This document shows, in pieces, positions 43,240 to 52,964 of a stretch of DNA of 64,000 bases. The stretch is from DASXZH01 sp036502005. GTDB taxonomy: Bacteria > Armatimonadota > Fimbriimonadia > Fimbriimonadales > Fimbriimonadaceae. The stretch covers positions 14,388 to 78,387 of the forward strand of contig DASXZH010000083.1 in NCBI GenBank assembly GCA_036502005.1, read 5' to 3'. The notes under the pieces were generated by a model. That model saw only the letters and a program-made list of their open reading frames with translations. It was not told where the DNA came from and made no database searches. Each line of letters begins with the position of its first letter. Position 1 is the first letter of the stretch. The position numbers and the translations under genes are program-made.

Positions 43240-44124
43240 TTAATGTATTCGCTCAACAGAAAACTCGGCCAGTTCAACCAGCGCTTCGCGCCGTTTCAGG
43301 TCCGCGCCCAGTTCCCCAATCGCGCTAGCAAGTAACTCGCCCGCGGCGCGCTTGGCCCCATCCAAGCCGTAGAGCGCCGGATAGGTAGCCTTGCTCTTCT
43401 CCCGATCCGAGCCGGTCGCTTTGCCAAGCTGAGCCGCGGTCGAGGTCTCGTTCAACAGATCGTCCACGATCTGGAACGCGAGCCCAACCTTAGCCCCAAA
43501 GCCTTTCAACTGCTGAACCTGCTTTTCCGACCCTCCGCCCAATAAAGCGCCGATCTCACAACTGGCGGAAATGAGAGATCCAGTCTTGCGGGAGTGGATG
43601 AACTCCAGAGTCTCCTTATCAGGTGGCTTGCCTTCGGAAAGAACGTCCATCACTTCGCCGCCAACCAACCCATCAGACCCGGTCGCCTTAGCCAAGCTTT
43701 GCAAGGAGCGCAGAACCCTGTCGGTCGGCCCACGAGTTAGAGATAGGGCTTCAAAAGCCAAAGCGAACAGTGCATCACCAGCAAGCAACGCCAAAGCTTC
43801 ACCATATTTCACATGGCACGTAGGCAAACCACGCCGCAACGAGTCGTCATCAATGGCGGGCAAGTCGTCGTGAATGAGCGAAAAGCAGTGCACCATCTCC
43901 AATGCGCAAGCCGCTTCTAAGAGAGATTCTTCAAAGGGAGCGCCGCTCACCGCTTCGGCGGAAGCCAAACAAAGGGCAGGGCGCAGGCGCTTGCCGGGGG
44001 CAAGGCACGAATACCGCATGGCCTCGTGAAGTTCTAACGGCCGGGTTTTTTCGCTCGGCAAAAGCTGGGCTAGGCGCAAATCCACGCGTTCGCCGTAGGC
44101 CTTAAGTCGCGTTTCCACTCGCAC
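43240..44124 (-). CDS. ispA: Short-chain polyprenyl (farnesyl/geranyl) diphosphate synthase
   Basis: The 294-aa protein condenses IPP with allylic diphosphates. It has GKRLRPALCLASAE, the first Asp-rich motif in CFSLIHDDLPAIDDD, and the spacing typical of bacterial IspA-type enzymes (two extra residues inside the motif). The second Asp-rich motif reads FQIVDDLLNE, where family members usually have DDxLD, so the last Asp is Asn here. The KATYPALYGLDGAK loop is intact. Start is GTG with TACACT 8 bases upstream. Confidence 0.92.
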   Translation of the reverse strand: MRVETRLKAYGERVDLRLAQLLPSEKTRPLELHEAMRYSCLAPGKRLRPALCLASAEAVSGAPFEESLLEAACALEMVHCFSLIHDDLPAIDDDSLRRGLPTCHVKYGEALALLAGDALFALAFEALSLTRGPTDRVLRSLQSLAKATGSDGLVGGEVMDVLSEGKPPDKETLEFIHSRKTGSLISASCEIGALLGGGSEKQVQQLKGFGAKVGLAFQIVDDLLNETSTAAQLGKATGSDREKSKATYPALYGLDGAKRAAGELLASAIGELGADLKRREALVELAEFSVERIH

Positions 44125-44132
44125 GTGGCGGA

Positions 44133-44138
44133 AGTGTA
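44133..44138 (-). promoter_or_regulatory. -10 element TACACT, ispA
   Basis: On the minus strand TACACT ends 8 bases before the GTG at 44124. Confidence 0.5.
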
Positions 44139-44162
44139 CCAGTGGGCGGGGCTAGCGCTTGG

Positions 44163-44168
44163 TAAACT
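44163..44168 (+). promoter_or_regulatory. -10 element TAAACT, DUF1015 operon
   Basis: TAAACT ends 9 bases before the ATG at 44178. It shares a 53-bp divergent region with ispA. Confidence 0.45.
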
Positions 44169-44177
44169 CAATCGCTT

Positions 44178-45458
44178 ATGGCCACTATTCGCCCCTTCAA
44201 GGGCCTGCGCTTTTCGGACCTAGCGGGTGCGCTCTCCGATCTCGTCGCCCCCCCTTACGACGTCCTCAGTAAAACCGAACGAGATGAACTTGCCTCTAAA
44301 GGCAAACACAATGTTGTTCACCTCACCCTCCCCGAGCAGAAGGAGGACGACCGCAGCAAATACGTAAAGTACGCGCGAAGCGCGGCCGACCTTGCCGAAT
44401 GGCGCCGCGAAGGTGCCCTTGCCTGCGAGAAGGAGCCGACTTTTTACCGCTATCGGCAGAGTTTTAAAATCCCCGGCAGTAAGGAGACCTATACACGCAC
44501 GGCTTTAATCGCCCTAATTAAGGTTGAGGATTATTCCAAGGGCGTGGTGCTTCCTCACGAGCAAACCTTCCCCAAACACAAAGAAGACCGGCTTCGGATT
44601 TTGGAAGCGACTCGTTCACATTTGGAATGCATTTTTGGCTTGTTTGAAGACGACGGCGGCGAAGTATTTCGCGACATCGAGAAAGCCCCTAGCTCCAAAA
44701 CCATTGAAGTCGCGACCGACGACGACGTCGAGCACAAGGTCGACCTGATTCAAGACCCCGCCGTCATCGAGCAGCTTTCTAAGGAGTTGGAAGATAAGAA
44801 AGTGTGGATCGCGGACGGGCACCACCGGTACGAAACTGCCTGCAGCTTCCGGGCTGCGCACGGCGAAAAAGAGCATGAGATCCCAGAGGATTACATGATG
44901 ATGGCGCTGAGCAGCATGTCTGATCCAGGGCTGGTTCTTTTGCCCACCCACCGCATCGTTAAGAAGATGCCCATTCCGGTTTACGAACTGGAGCAAAAAC
45001 TGCAAACCTACTTCTCGGTTCGAAAGGTGCCCAACCATGATCTTTTGCGCGAAATGGAAGATCTGGCCGATGCTTCGAACCGCATCTTTGGTGTGGCGCT
45101 ACCGGGCGGAATGGGGTTATTGCTGACCCTAGACGATCTTCAGCAAGCTCTCCATTACATTGATGTTGAAGGCAGCGATAGGCTGAAGCTGCTGGACGTG
45201 ACCATCCTCCACGAGCTTATTTTTGGCAAGATCCTTGGCTTGCACGGGTTGGATTTCTTCAGCTACACGCGCGATCCGGAAGAAGCATTGGCCGCCGTCG
45301 AAGACGGTGCAGATGCCGCGTTCCTTATGAACCCGCCCAGTGTGGAGGACATGCGACAGATCGCCTTAGGCGGCGAGAAAATGCCCCAGAAGAGCACCTA
45401 CTACTATCCCAAGATCCTCAGCGGCCTTGTGCTTTGGTCGCTTAACGACTTCAAATGA
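44178..45458 (+). CDS. DUF1015 family protein (SerK-like)
   Basis: The 426-aa product opens with IRPFKGLRFSDLAGALSDLV and APPYDVLSKTERDELASKGK, the DUF1015 signature, followed by GVVLPHEQTFPKHKEDRLRI and VWIADGHHRYETACSFR. Some DUF1015 members are ADP-dependent serine kinases (SerK/SbnI), and the GHHRYE motif is in that core. The reaction of this member is not proven. It starts a run of same-strand genes and overlaps the next by 4 bp. Confidence 0.9.
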   Translation: MATIRPFKGLRFSDLAGALSDLVAPPYDVLSKTERDELASKGKHNVVHLTLPEQKEDDRSKYVKYARSAADLAEWRREGALACEKEPTFYRYRQSFKIPGSKETYTRTALIALIKVEDYSKGVVLPHEQTFPKHKEDRLRILEATRSHLECIFGLFEDDGGEVFRDIEKAPSSKTIEVATDDDVEHKVDLIQDPAVIEQLSKELEDKKVWIADGHHRYETACSFRAAHGEKEHEIPEDYMMMALSSMSDPGLVLLPTHRIVKKMPIPVYELEQKLQTYFSVRKVPNHDLLREMEDLADASNRIFGVALPGGMGLLLTLDDLQQALHYIDVEGSDRLKLLDVTILHELIFGKILGLHGLDFFSYTRDPEEALAAVEDGADAAFLMNPPSVEDMRQIALGGEKMPQKSTYYYPKILSGLVLWSLNDFK

Positions 45459-46261
45459 CCATTCGACTCCTTGGCACCGGCGCAGCGGAAGGCATCCCCG
45501 CTTTTTATTCAAATAGCGATGTGAGCCTTTACGCCAGGGAGCACGGTGGCAAGGATGTTCGCACCCGATCTGGGGCGCTGATCGATGGGACAGTGAAGAT
45601 CGATCTCTGCCCGGATACGCTGCTGCACATGCATCGGGACAACCTCGATGCAACCGACTGGACAGCGCTGATCTTCACTCACAGCGACGACGATCACTTC
45701 GCGCCGAGCGAGTTGCAATATTGCCTTTATCCATTTAGCGAGATGGATTATCTGTCGTTCACCATCTACGGAAACGACGCTATTGTGCCGCGTTTGCACG
45801 AGATGTACCCGGCTTGGCCAATGGACATTCTGATGACGCACAGCTTTCAGTGCTTTAAGCACGAGGCTTATACCGTGATTCCGATCCAGGCCAACCATAA
45901 GCTGGCCGAAGACGCCCAGAATCTCATTATTCAAAAGGATGGGGCGACGTTGCTTTATGCGACAGATACCGGCGTTTGGTTTGACCGAACCTGGTCCTTT
46001 TTGGCGGATTTTAAGTTGGATGCTTTGGTGATCGAGTGCACGGAAGGCGTGAACTGCACCGATTACGACGGGCATTTAGATATTGAGACTCTGTTGAAAG
46101 TTATTGAGAGGCTGCACGGGCAAGGGACTTTGAAGCCGGATTCTTTGATTTGCACCACTCATCACAGCCATAACGGCGGGGCGACGCATGAGCAATTGGA
46201 GTCGATTCTGAACCCGCACGGGATTCAGGTTGGCTTTGACGGAAAAGAGATCACATTGTGA
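45455..46261 (+). CDS. Metallo-beta-lactamase-fold hydrolase (PhnP-like)
   Basis: The 268-aa product starts TIRLLGTGAAEGIPAFYSNS, has the metal-binding HSDDDHFAPSE (the HxHxDH motif with the first His of the pair altered), and later IECTEG...DGHLDIET and CTTHHSHNGG. The overall layout matches PhnP/RNase Z-type phosphodiesterases. Its ATG overlaps the upstream stop (ATGA), so translation is coupled to DUF1015. Confidence 0.85.
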   Translation: MTIRLLGTGAAEGIPAFYSNSDVSLYAREHGGKDVRTRSGALIDGTVKIDLCPDTLLHMHRDNLDATDWTALIFTHSDDDHFAPSELQYCLYPFSEMDYLSFTIYGNDAIVPRLHEMYPAWPMDILMTHSFQCFKHEAYTVIPIQANHKLAEDAQNLIIQKDGATLLYATDTGVWFDRTWSFLADFKLDALVIECTEGVNCTDYDGHLDIETLLKVIERLHGQGTLKPDSLICTTHHSHNGGATHEQLESILNPHGIQVGFDGKEITL

Positions 46262-46263
46262 AC

Positions 46264-46269
46264 TAAAAT
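46264..46269 (+). promoter_or_regulatory. -10 element TAAAAT, 139-aa gene
   Basis: TAAAAT ends 6 bases before the ATG at 46276 and may start a separate transcript for the two-gene unit that follows. Confidence 0.5.
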
Positions 46270-46275
46270 AGTCAA

Positions 46276-46695
46276 ATGGCTATTGTCGAACTCAAAACGC
46301 CGGGCACAAAGGGCCCGACCTTCGCTCCTTGGGATTTTGAGCCAGACTTCGACGAATCCGGGGGCGAAAGCTTTCGCGTTCGGCACTTGATAGCCAAGCT
46401 TGTGCGGGAATCCATTAAGGATTTCAACTTAAGAGAAAAGGAGAGCACTTTCCGATTCTTAACTCCTGCCGCTTTGGATAAGGGCGCCCAAACAGGCAAG
46501 TTTTTATCGCCTCGAGAAGAGCGGCAACGGCCGGACGAGGAACAAGCAATAGGCCAGGCTCTGCAGGCCTTTGAAGATGGGCTGTATCTGCTTTTCATCG
46601 ATGATGAAGAAAAGCGGTCATTAGAGGATCTCGTCTCCGTTGTCCCTTCCACTAAAATCACGCTCTTCCGTCTTACGGCCCTGGCAGGTCTTTAG
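46276..46695 (+). CDS. Unknown 139-aa protein paired with the giant HEAT protein
   Basis: The product is acidic and cytosolic: FAPWDFEPDFDESGGESFRV, then REKESTFRFLTPAALDKGAQ, then AFEDGLYLLFIDDEEKRSLE, then STKITLFRLTALAGL. It has no signal peptide, membrane segment or known motif. It lies 6 bp before the DUF4132-like gene and has its own -10 element. I infer it is a partner or regulator of that protein. Family not recognised. Confidence 0.65.
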   Translation: MAIVELKTPGTKGPTFAPWDFEPDFDESGGESFRVRHLIAKLVRESIKDFNLREKESTFRFLTPAALDKGAQTGKFLSPREERQRPDEEQAIGQALQAFEDGLYLLFIDDEEKRSLEDLVSVVPSTKITLFRLTALAGL

Positions 46696-46701
46696 GCCAA
46701 G

Positions 46702-49700
46702 ATGCTGGACCACAAAACAGCGGCCGAGCGACTGAAAAGATTTCAGCGATCCAAAGTCCGAAGCGATGAGGACAACGATAAGCTTTTTAAAAAGTTGTTA
46801 GCGCCAGGAACCAAGTTTGGCAACATTTGGGACTTCCAAACTAATGTAGCCATTGGCACCGCCTATAGGAATCTGAAGCCAACAGACCAGGAAAGGTTTC
46901 TGCGGGAGGCCACTGGAAAGTTGCATCCAGTGGCTAAAAGTGCTCTGAACAATATTGCCAATTATCCTTACCAAGACGGCCATGCCCGGCAGCCATTTCG
47001 GGCACCGCACACCGATTGGATCAAAGACAAGCTAATCGGAAAACTTCTTCGCCACACATGCGATTTAATTGCCGGCTACGACCATCCTATAACTTTTTTC
47101 GCTGAGTGGATCGGCTACACGCGAGGAGATTATAACTGGGCCGGGCCGATACTGATGGCAGCGGCGATTGATGCAGGTGACGATGTTGTCCTTGATCTTT
47201 GCGTTCGAGCAATCAATGGTCAGGATCCGATCGCTTATCCGTGCCGGGCCATTTTTCGCGCACTTCTCGCTTGCAATAGGCCATCGGCATGGCAGGAAGT
47301 TGAAAAAATATTTCTCGCAGCCCAAAGGCAGGAAGGGTTACGCCAGACGATTCTTGAATCGGTTGATGAGCTCAATGCCGAAGCCTTCAAGCGATTTGTG
47401 CGAATCGTTGTCGAGCATAACCTGCTTCGATTCACATCCATTGGGCGGGCTCTGTTAACTTGGATGCCGGGATGTTGGCAGGAGTCGGACACCAAATCGG
47501 GAGTTCAAGTTTTAGGGAGGGTTCTGGGGTTCCTAGAAGATCCAGAACTCGCCCCAGACTACAAAGACGGGATCGACGTTTACCTGCGCCTTTGGGCATA
47601 CGCCTTCGTTGACATTGGCAGAGCGATTCCCGAGGCCCACAAAACTCTTGTCTTTGCGAATGCCGGAGTTCGAAGGTCTACTGTAAGGCTTCTGTCGGAA
47701 ATCGGCTTGTCTACTGTAGTTCCTTATATGAAAGTCGCTTTGACCGACGAAGATTTAACTGTTTCTTCAATCGCAATCGACTTTCTATTTTCCGGCTTCA
47801 AGTCCGAAAGCTTACAAAAGTGGGAAATCTATGACAAAGTCAAAGAGATCGCCCAAAAATGGCCTAAGAACAATCCGGATGGTGCCGTTAAAAGGTCGAA
47901 GGTTTGGCACCTGGCTCTAACATCGGCTCCCACCGAACGCCTTAGCGAATTTCTGCCATTGGTTTCCGAGCTATCAGTGGAAGGCAGAGCCTCATTCGCT
48001 TCCCGTATCGGAGAAATTCCTGAAATCACAGTTCGCCGCGCGGCAGCGGTTTCCCTAATGGGGGATGTAAGCCCTTTCGTGCGTGAAAGGGCTGCTAAAG
48101 CGCTGAGCTCAAGTCCCCTGGCGCCAAAAGAAGCCCAACACTTTGAGGAACTACTAAAGCGAAAGGCTTCCGATCTACGGCAAACGCTGTTGGAGATGCT
48201 GTCGAAACAGGAACCTGAAGAAGCCCTTGCCAGTGGAAAGCGCCTTATAGCATCAAGGGATAAACTCCAGCAACAGGCGGGTGTTGAACTCCTCTCTCTG
48301 GATGTTTTCGGGCGGCTTAAAAACGAGGCCAAAATTGCGCTTGCAGACTCGGGCCCGTCGATTGCTACCGAGTCAAGTGCCCCGCCGAAAAACCAGGCCT
48401 TGGAAAAGGCGGCGCTGGAAAATGGTTTTGGTCTCTATGATCCTGGTGACCTCACTTTTTGCCCACGGCCACAAAACATCAAGGTTCAACTTTTTAACGA
48501 TGAGTCCTTTGAAATAATTTCCTCTCTTGATAAGTTGATGCATGAGCATAGAAACGACGAGGTGACCTTTCAAACCTGGCCGCAAATGGAAGGGTCGGCG
48601 GTCGAAAAGACTCTGTTGGGTGATGCCGAAAAGAACCATAACTTTTTATATTCGCGTAACCGAAACCCTGTTTTCGAGGATCTTGCAACCGAGTGGCTGG
48701 CCCGGCATTCTTACGGGTCCATAGACTTGGTTCGTGCCCAGTTAGTCTCGACTGTCTCCTCAATAAAGGCTGACCGTTACTTGGCCGATAGCGCCAAATC
48801 AGTCTTAAAGGTCAGCGTTAAAGCTGACTATCCAAAACTTGTGGATCGAACGCTGACCGCTGCGATTCATAAATCAGCGCAATCAGGATTTGTAAGCCAC
48901 ATATTAGACCTCCTTTGCCACCTTATCTATTTGGAGGAAGACGACAAAATCGAACTCATAACGGGTTACAGCACTAGGATCCGCAGTTGGCAAGAATCGA
49001 TAAGCATCGAAGCCATCCGAAATTTCTTGACCGCCGAGTTCGTGCGCGATCCTAAGTTGTTTTCCGATCAAGAAGTGGGGCGCGCATATCAAATTCTCAA
49101 GTTCATTGACGAACCCCTCGGCGCTAGTGGCCGCTCCGATCTAAACTCTCTGCGGCGCAACTTAATAAATAACCGAGACGACCGCCACAACTTTGGAGAG
49201 CGCGACAAAGTCATCCTCCTTAAAACTCCATATCGATCGCAGTGCTCCATTGACATTTTCGCGAAAGCACTCCAGCTCGGGTTTTGTAATGAGGCCGATG
49301 TTTCCGACAGCCTAACCTTTGGTTCGGTTTACCACGGCTATCGAGCGTCCACCCCGTTGAACGAAGCTACAAACGCTTCCACCAGATCGCGCTTGTCGGA
49401 AGAGTTCAATGTCGCCGTCGACAGGTTTCAACAAAGAATTGTTGAGGTTGAATCTGAACGCGGCGACCTACCTACAGAGGCGACGCCATTTGTCGGAAGC
49501 GTTTCTACAGGAATCCATCTAGAACAGGTTCTTATACTTCTCCGCAAGAACGTGCCAATCGTTACCGATCAATATGGATCGACTAACAGTCGCCCCGGCT
49601 CCTTTATGCGCTTGCTCACAGCCTCGCGGCCTAAGGCGGACGAAACGCCGGAGTTATGCGCCCAAGCGTTTCGCGAAGACCGAATTAATCCCGACAGATT

Positions 49701-51516
49701 GCTCGAACTCGGCATGCTCTCGCCGCAATGGGCTAGCACCGTGGAAATTGTGCTTGGATGGCCGGGCCTGGCAGAAGCCATTTGGTGGATGCACGCCCAC
49801 ACGAAAGCACACTGGTGGGGGCTAAACAAGGAAATCAAGGAGATTCGAGAGGGGGCTATTTCCGAGCGAACACCGCTAACTAGCGACCAGTTTGAAAATG
49901 GCTCCGTAGACGTAGCGTGGTTTAACCAGTTCGCAACTCAGCTGAACTCTAAGCAATGGAAGGCCATCGAAAAGGTCGTCAAATTCGCCTCGGATGGAAC
50001 GGGCCATGCGCGCGCTCGATTATTCGGACAGGCGTTGCGTGGCGAAGTTTCCGTCAAAGATCTGATCGAAAGGATCGAGCAGAAGCGACATTTGGATACG
50101 GTTCGCTCGCTCGGACTCGCCCCCCTCACAGAAGACCGTGAAGCAGATATTCGCAAACGCTACGATGTTCTCCAGGAGTTTCTCCGCACCTCGCGGCAGT
50201 TTGGCTCAGCCCGCCAAGCTAGCGAGAAGCTGGCCGTAGAAATAGGATTAGAGAATCTGGCACGAACAGCCGGTTACGAAGACCCCAATCGGCTCATTTG
50301 GGCGCTGGAATCGAAGTCCGTTTCTGATCTAACCGGCAACGGCAAAGCGGTTATGGTCGGTGATGTTGAGGTTCGGCTTTTCTTTGACCCCCTTGGTGAG
50401 CCTCAAATCGAGGCGAGCAAGAAGGGGTCGTCTTTAAAATCAATTCCGGCTTCTATTAAAGGCAGGGCCGAGGTTAAAGAATTAACAGATCGAAAAACGG
50501 CACTAAAAAAGCAAACGCAACGCATGCGCCTAATGCTGGAGCAGGCCATGCAGCGCGGTGACAGGTTTGAGGTTGTCGAGTTGAGAAAGCTCATGGACCA
50601 TCCGGGCCTTAAGCCCATGTTGTCCAACCTACTGTTCATTGGTAAATCCGGTTCGGCGGGGTTCTTGACCGAAACGGGCGAACTCGAAGGGGAAACGGAA
50701 TCGGCCATCATCGCCCACCCCCACGATCTCCTTACCCGAGGCGATTGGATCGCCTGGCAGCACGAAGTTTTTCGACAGGAGCGGATCCAGCCATTTAAGC
50801 AGGTGTTTCGGGAACTGTACTCGGCCACCGAAAACGAAAAGAGTTCCAATCATTCCACCCGCTATGCAGGCCACCAAGTCCAGCCCCGCCAAACCCTGGC
50901 CATTCTTGGCAAGAGGGGTTGGGTTTTTCGCCCGGAAGAGGGAGTAACGAAGACCCTCCATCGCGAGGGCTTGGTTGCCTGGCTTTCCTTTGACGAAACT
51001 TTTTACACCCCAGCAGACATTGAGGGGCTAACGCTAGAGGGCCTGCATTTCACCAGCACAAGGGACCATAAGCCGGTTCTGCCGGGTGACGTTCCGCCGA
51101 AGGTCTTCAGCGAAACCATGCGCGACTTGGACCTTATCGTCAGCGTCGCCTCCATGGTCGGCATCGATCCCGAGGCAAGCGAATCTACCGTTGAGATGCG
51201 AGCAAGCGTAGTACGGGAAATGTGCTCTCTTATGCGCTTAAGCAATGTGGAACTGCTGGAAAGAAACGCGATCGTGACAGGCAAACTCGCGGAGTATTCG
51301 GTTCACCTGGGGAGCGGCGTTGTGCATCAAAGGGCCAAGGGCGAACTTGTAATCGTGGCCGTAAGGCAGCCGCAGAGGGGCCGGCTGTTCTTGCCTTTTG
51401 TGGACGACGACCCTCGAACGGCCGAAGTTGCTTCGAAGGTGCTTTTGCTTGCTCGCGACCACGAGATAAAGGACCCAACCATTATTTCGCAGTTTGTAAG
51501 ACCCGATGAGGTTTAA
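46702..51516 (+). CDS. Giant HEAT-repeat protein with DUF4132-like C-terminus
   Basis: The 1604-aa cytosolic protein has an alpha-helical N-terminal half with HEAT-like pairs (for example ITVRRAAAVSLMGDVSPFVR, then ERAAKALSSSPLAPKEAQHF). A long middle region follows. The C-terminal third matches the DUF4132/MolR-like group: FLTETGELEGETE, then HPHDLLTRGDWIAWQHEVF, then AEYSVHLGSGVVHQRAKGE, then LFLPFVDDDPRTAEVASKVL with LLLARDHEIKDPTI. E. coli YehI is a relative. From memory its neighbours include a MoxR-type ATPase and a VWA protein, none of which is here. Function unknown. It overlaps the permease gene by 11 bp. Confidence 0.85.
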   Translation: MLDHKTAAERLKRFQRSKVRSDEDNDKLFKKLLAPGTKFGNIWDFQTNVAIGTAYRNLKPTDQERFLREATGKLHPVAKSALNNIANYPYQDGHARQPFRAPHTDWIKDKLIGKLLRHTCDLIAGYDHPITFFAEWIGYTRGDYNWAGPILMAAAIDAGDDVVLDLCVRAINGQDPIAYPCRAIFRALLACNRPSAWQEVEKIFLAAQRQEGLRQTILESVDELNAEAFKRFVRIVVEHNLLRFTSIGRALLTWMPGCWQESDTKSGVQVLGRVLGFLEDPELAPDYKDGIDVYLRLWAYAFVDIGRAIPEAHKTLVFANAGVRRSTVRLLSEIGLSTVVPYMKVALTDEDLTVSSIAIDFLFSGFKSESLQKWEIYDKVKEIAQKWPKNNPDGAVKRSKVWHLALTSAPTERLSEFLPLVSELSVEGRASFASRIGEIPEITVRRAAAVSLMGDVSPFVRERAAKALSSSPLAPKEAQHFEELLKRKASDLRQTLLEMLSKQEPEEALASGKRLIASRDKLQQQAGVELLSLDVFGRLKNEAKIALADSGPSIATESSAPPKNQALEKAALENGFGLYDPGDLTFCPRPQNIKVQLFNDESFEIISSLDKLMHEHRNDEVTFQTWPQMEGSAVEKTLLGDAEKNHNFLYSRNRNPVFEDLATEWLARHSYGSIDLVRAQLVSTVSSIKADRYLADSAKSVLKVSVKADYPKLVDRTLTAAIHKSAQSGFVSHILDLLCHLIYLEEDDKIELITGYSTRIRSWQESISIEAIRNFLTAEFVRDPKLFSDQEVGRAYQILKFIDEPLGASGRSDLNSLRRNLINNRDDRHNFGERDKVILLKTPYRSQCSIDIFAKALQLGFCNEADVSDSLTFGSVYHGYRASTPLNEATNASTRSRLSEEFNVAVDRFQQRIVEVESERGDLPTEATPFVGSVSTGIHLEQVLILLRKNVPIVTDQYGSTNSRPGSFMRLLTASRPKADETPELCAQAFREDRINPDRLLELGMLSPQWASTVEIVLGWPGLAEAIWWMHAHTKAHWWGLNKEIKEIREGAISERTPLTSDQFENGSVDVAWFNQFATQLNSKQWKAIEKVVKFASDGTGHARARLFGQALRGEVSVKDLIERIEQKRHLDTVRSLGLAPLTEDREADIRKRYDVLQEFLRTSRQFGSARQASEKLAVEIGLENLARTAGYEDPNRLIWALESKSVSDLTGNGKAVMVGDVEVRLFFDPLGEPQIEASKKGSSLKSIPASIKGRAEVKELTDRKTALKKQTQRMRLMLEQAMQRGDRFEVVELRKLMDHPGLKPMLSNLLFIGKSGSAGFLTETGELEGETESAIIAHPHDLLTRGDWIAWQHEVFRQERIQPFKQVFRELYSATENEKSSNHSTRYAGHQVQPRQTLAILGKRGWVFRPEEGVTKTLHREGLVAWLSFDETFYTPADIEGLTLEGLHFTSTRDHKPVLPGDVPPKVFSETMRDLDLIVSVASMVGIDPEASESTVEMRASVVREMCSLMRLSNVELLERNAIVTGKLAEYSVHLGSGVVHQRAKGELVIVAVRQPQRGRLFLPFVDDDPRTAEVASKVLLLARDHEIKDPTIISQFVRPDEV

Positions 51517-52861
51517 CTCGCGCTCTTCCAAGTTGCCATTGTTTCCGCTGATCATGTCGATCTTCTTCGTCGTGAGCGGAGGGCCGTATGCGATGGAAAC
51601 ACTGGTTTCCTCGTCCGGCGCGGGGTTGGCGTTGGTGCTGATTCTGGTAACGCTTTTTGTGTGGTCATTGCCGGCTGCCTTAATGACAGCGGAACTCACT
51701 TCCGCCATCCCCGCCGAAGGCGGCTACTACGTTTGGGCCAAGGAAGCCCTCGGCCCGTTCGGAGGGTTTCTGTGCGGTTGGTGGAGTTGGGTTTATTCAT
51801 GGGTGGATACCTCGCTGTACCCAGGTCTGTTTGTGGGCTACTTGGTCGCGGTGGCGGACCAGGCGTCGCCAAATGGGCCGCTTCACAACTTAAGCCCCCT
51901 CCAAAAATGGCTGCTGGGCATGGCGATGCTGGTTCCTATTATTTGGATCAACGTCCGTGGGATCAAGCTTTCGGGGATTGCCAGTGTGGTGCTTGGGCTC
52001 TTGTTGCTAACGCCGTTTGTGCTGCTGATCGGGATCGGCATCGCCAAGTTTGGTGGCCACGCAACCGCTATTTTTCAGCCGTTTAATGCGCCCGGTAAGA
52101 GCGTGAAGGAGAGCTTTGGGGCGGGGCTGTTCGTGATCATGTGGAACTACCTGGCGTGGGATTCTCTTTCGACGGTGTGTGGCGAAACGGAGCATCCTGC
52201 GCGTAACTTCCCTAAAGCATTGATGTGGTCACTTCTAATCACCGTTGCCTTTTATTTCCTTCCCTTTGCGGTGGGTATTGCTGCCGTTCCAGATATTTCC
52301 AAATGGACGGAGGGTTCTTGGACGGCGATCGCATCCGCCGTGGGGGGTTCATGGTTGGGGCTTTTGGTTGCCTTTGGAGCGATTTTAAGCGTAATCGGAA
52401 TGTGCAATGCGACCCTGCTTTCCGGCTCTCGCCTACCGTTAGTGATGGCGGAGGATAAGCTTTTGCCTAAGCAGCTTTCCGCTCTTCATCCAAAGCACAA
52501 AACACCGTGGGTTGGGATTTGCGTTAGCGCGGCGTTTGCCGCTTTGCTAACCGTGAAAGGGTTTGCCGAGCTGGTAAAAGTGGACGTTCTCATCTATTCG
52601 GCGGGACTGTTGCTTGAGTTTGCAGCGTTGGTTGTGTTGCGTTATAAGCGCCCGGAGTTGGCGCGGCGTTACCGGATCCCTGGCGGGAAGCCCGGCGTTT
52701 GGCTGCTGGTTTTGGTGCCGACTGGGTTGATCGTTGCGGCCTTTGTGATCACGCTGAAAGGAGATTTTGAAGCGGCGATGATAACGATTGGGGCGTTGGC
52801 AAGCGGTCCGATTGTTTATGGGGTCGCGAGGTTGGCGAGGGGACGTAAGACGTCGGCGTAA
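51506..52861 (+). CDS. APC-superfamily amino acid permease
   Basis: The 451-aa inner-membrane protein has about twelve hydrophobic segments. The first carries FFVVSGGPYAMETLVSSSGA, the glycine-rich TM1 break of APC transporters. TAELTSAIPAEGGYYVWAKE follows TM2, and WNYLAWDSLSTVCGETEHPA includes the TM6 substrate region and E-x-x-x-P motif. It imports amino acids or polyamines in symport with protons; the substrate is not evident. The gene starts inside the end of the DUF4132-like gene. Confidence 0.92.
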   Translation: MRFNSRSSKLPLFPLIMSIFFVVSGGPYAMETLVSSSGAGLALVLILVTLFVWSLPAALMTAELTSAIPAEGGYYVWAKEALGPFGGFLCGWWSWVYSWVDTSLYPGLFVGYLVAVADQASPNGPLHNLSPLQKWLLGMAMLVPIIWINVRGIKLSGIASVVLGLLLLTPFVLLIGIGIAKFGGHATAIFQPFNAPGKSVKESFGAGLFVIMWNYLAWDSLSTVCGETEHPARNFPKALMWSLLITVAFYFLPFAVGIAAVPDISKWTEGSWTAIASAVGGSWLGLLVAFGAILSVIGMCNATLLSGSRLPLVMAEDKLLPKQLSALHPKHKTPWVGICVSAAFAALLTVKGFAELVKVDVLIYSAGLLLEFAALVVLRYKRPELARRYRIPGGKPGVWLLVLVPTGLIVAAFVITLKGDFEAAMITIGALASGPIVYGVARLARGRKTSA

Positions 52862-52863
52862 TT

Positions 52864-52964
52864 TGTGCCGGTCCTTCAGACCTCCGGATTTGTGGCGGCC
52901 GCGACCCAGCCTTGCGCGACCGGAGTCGCTATGACTGGGCTATCTTGCTTCGGTCCGTTGGACC
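52864..52964 (+). repeat. Structured repeat flanking the Y1 transposase, copy A
   Basis: This 101-bp copy contains the hairpins GGTC-CTTCA-GACC, GCGAC-CGGA-GTCGC and GGTCC-GTT-GGACC, with CCCAG...CTGGG enclosing the second. The 242 bp to copy B hold no gene. Confidence 0.85.

Noticed and set aside
45509..46075. 188-codon minus-strand frame
   Set aside because: Antisense shadow of the MBL-fold hydrolase, which has clear motifs and translational coupling.
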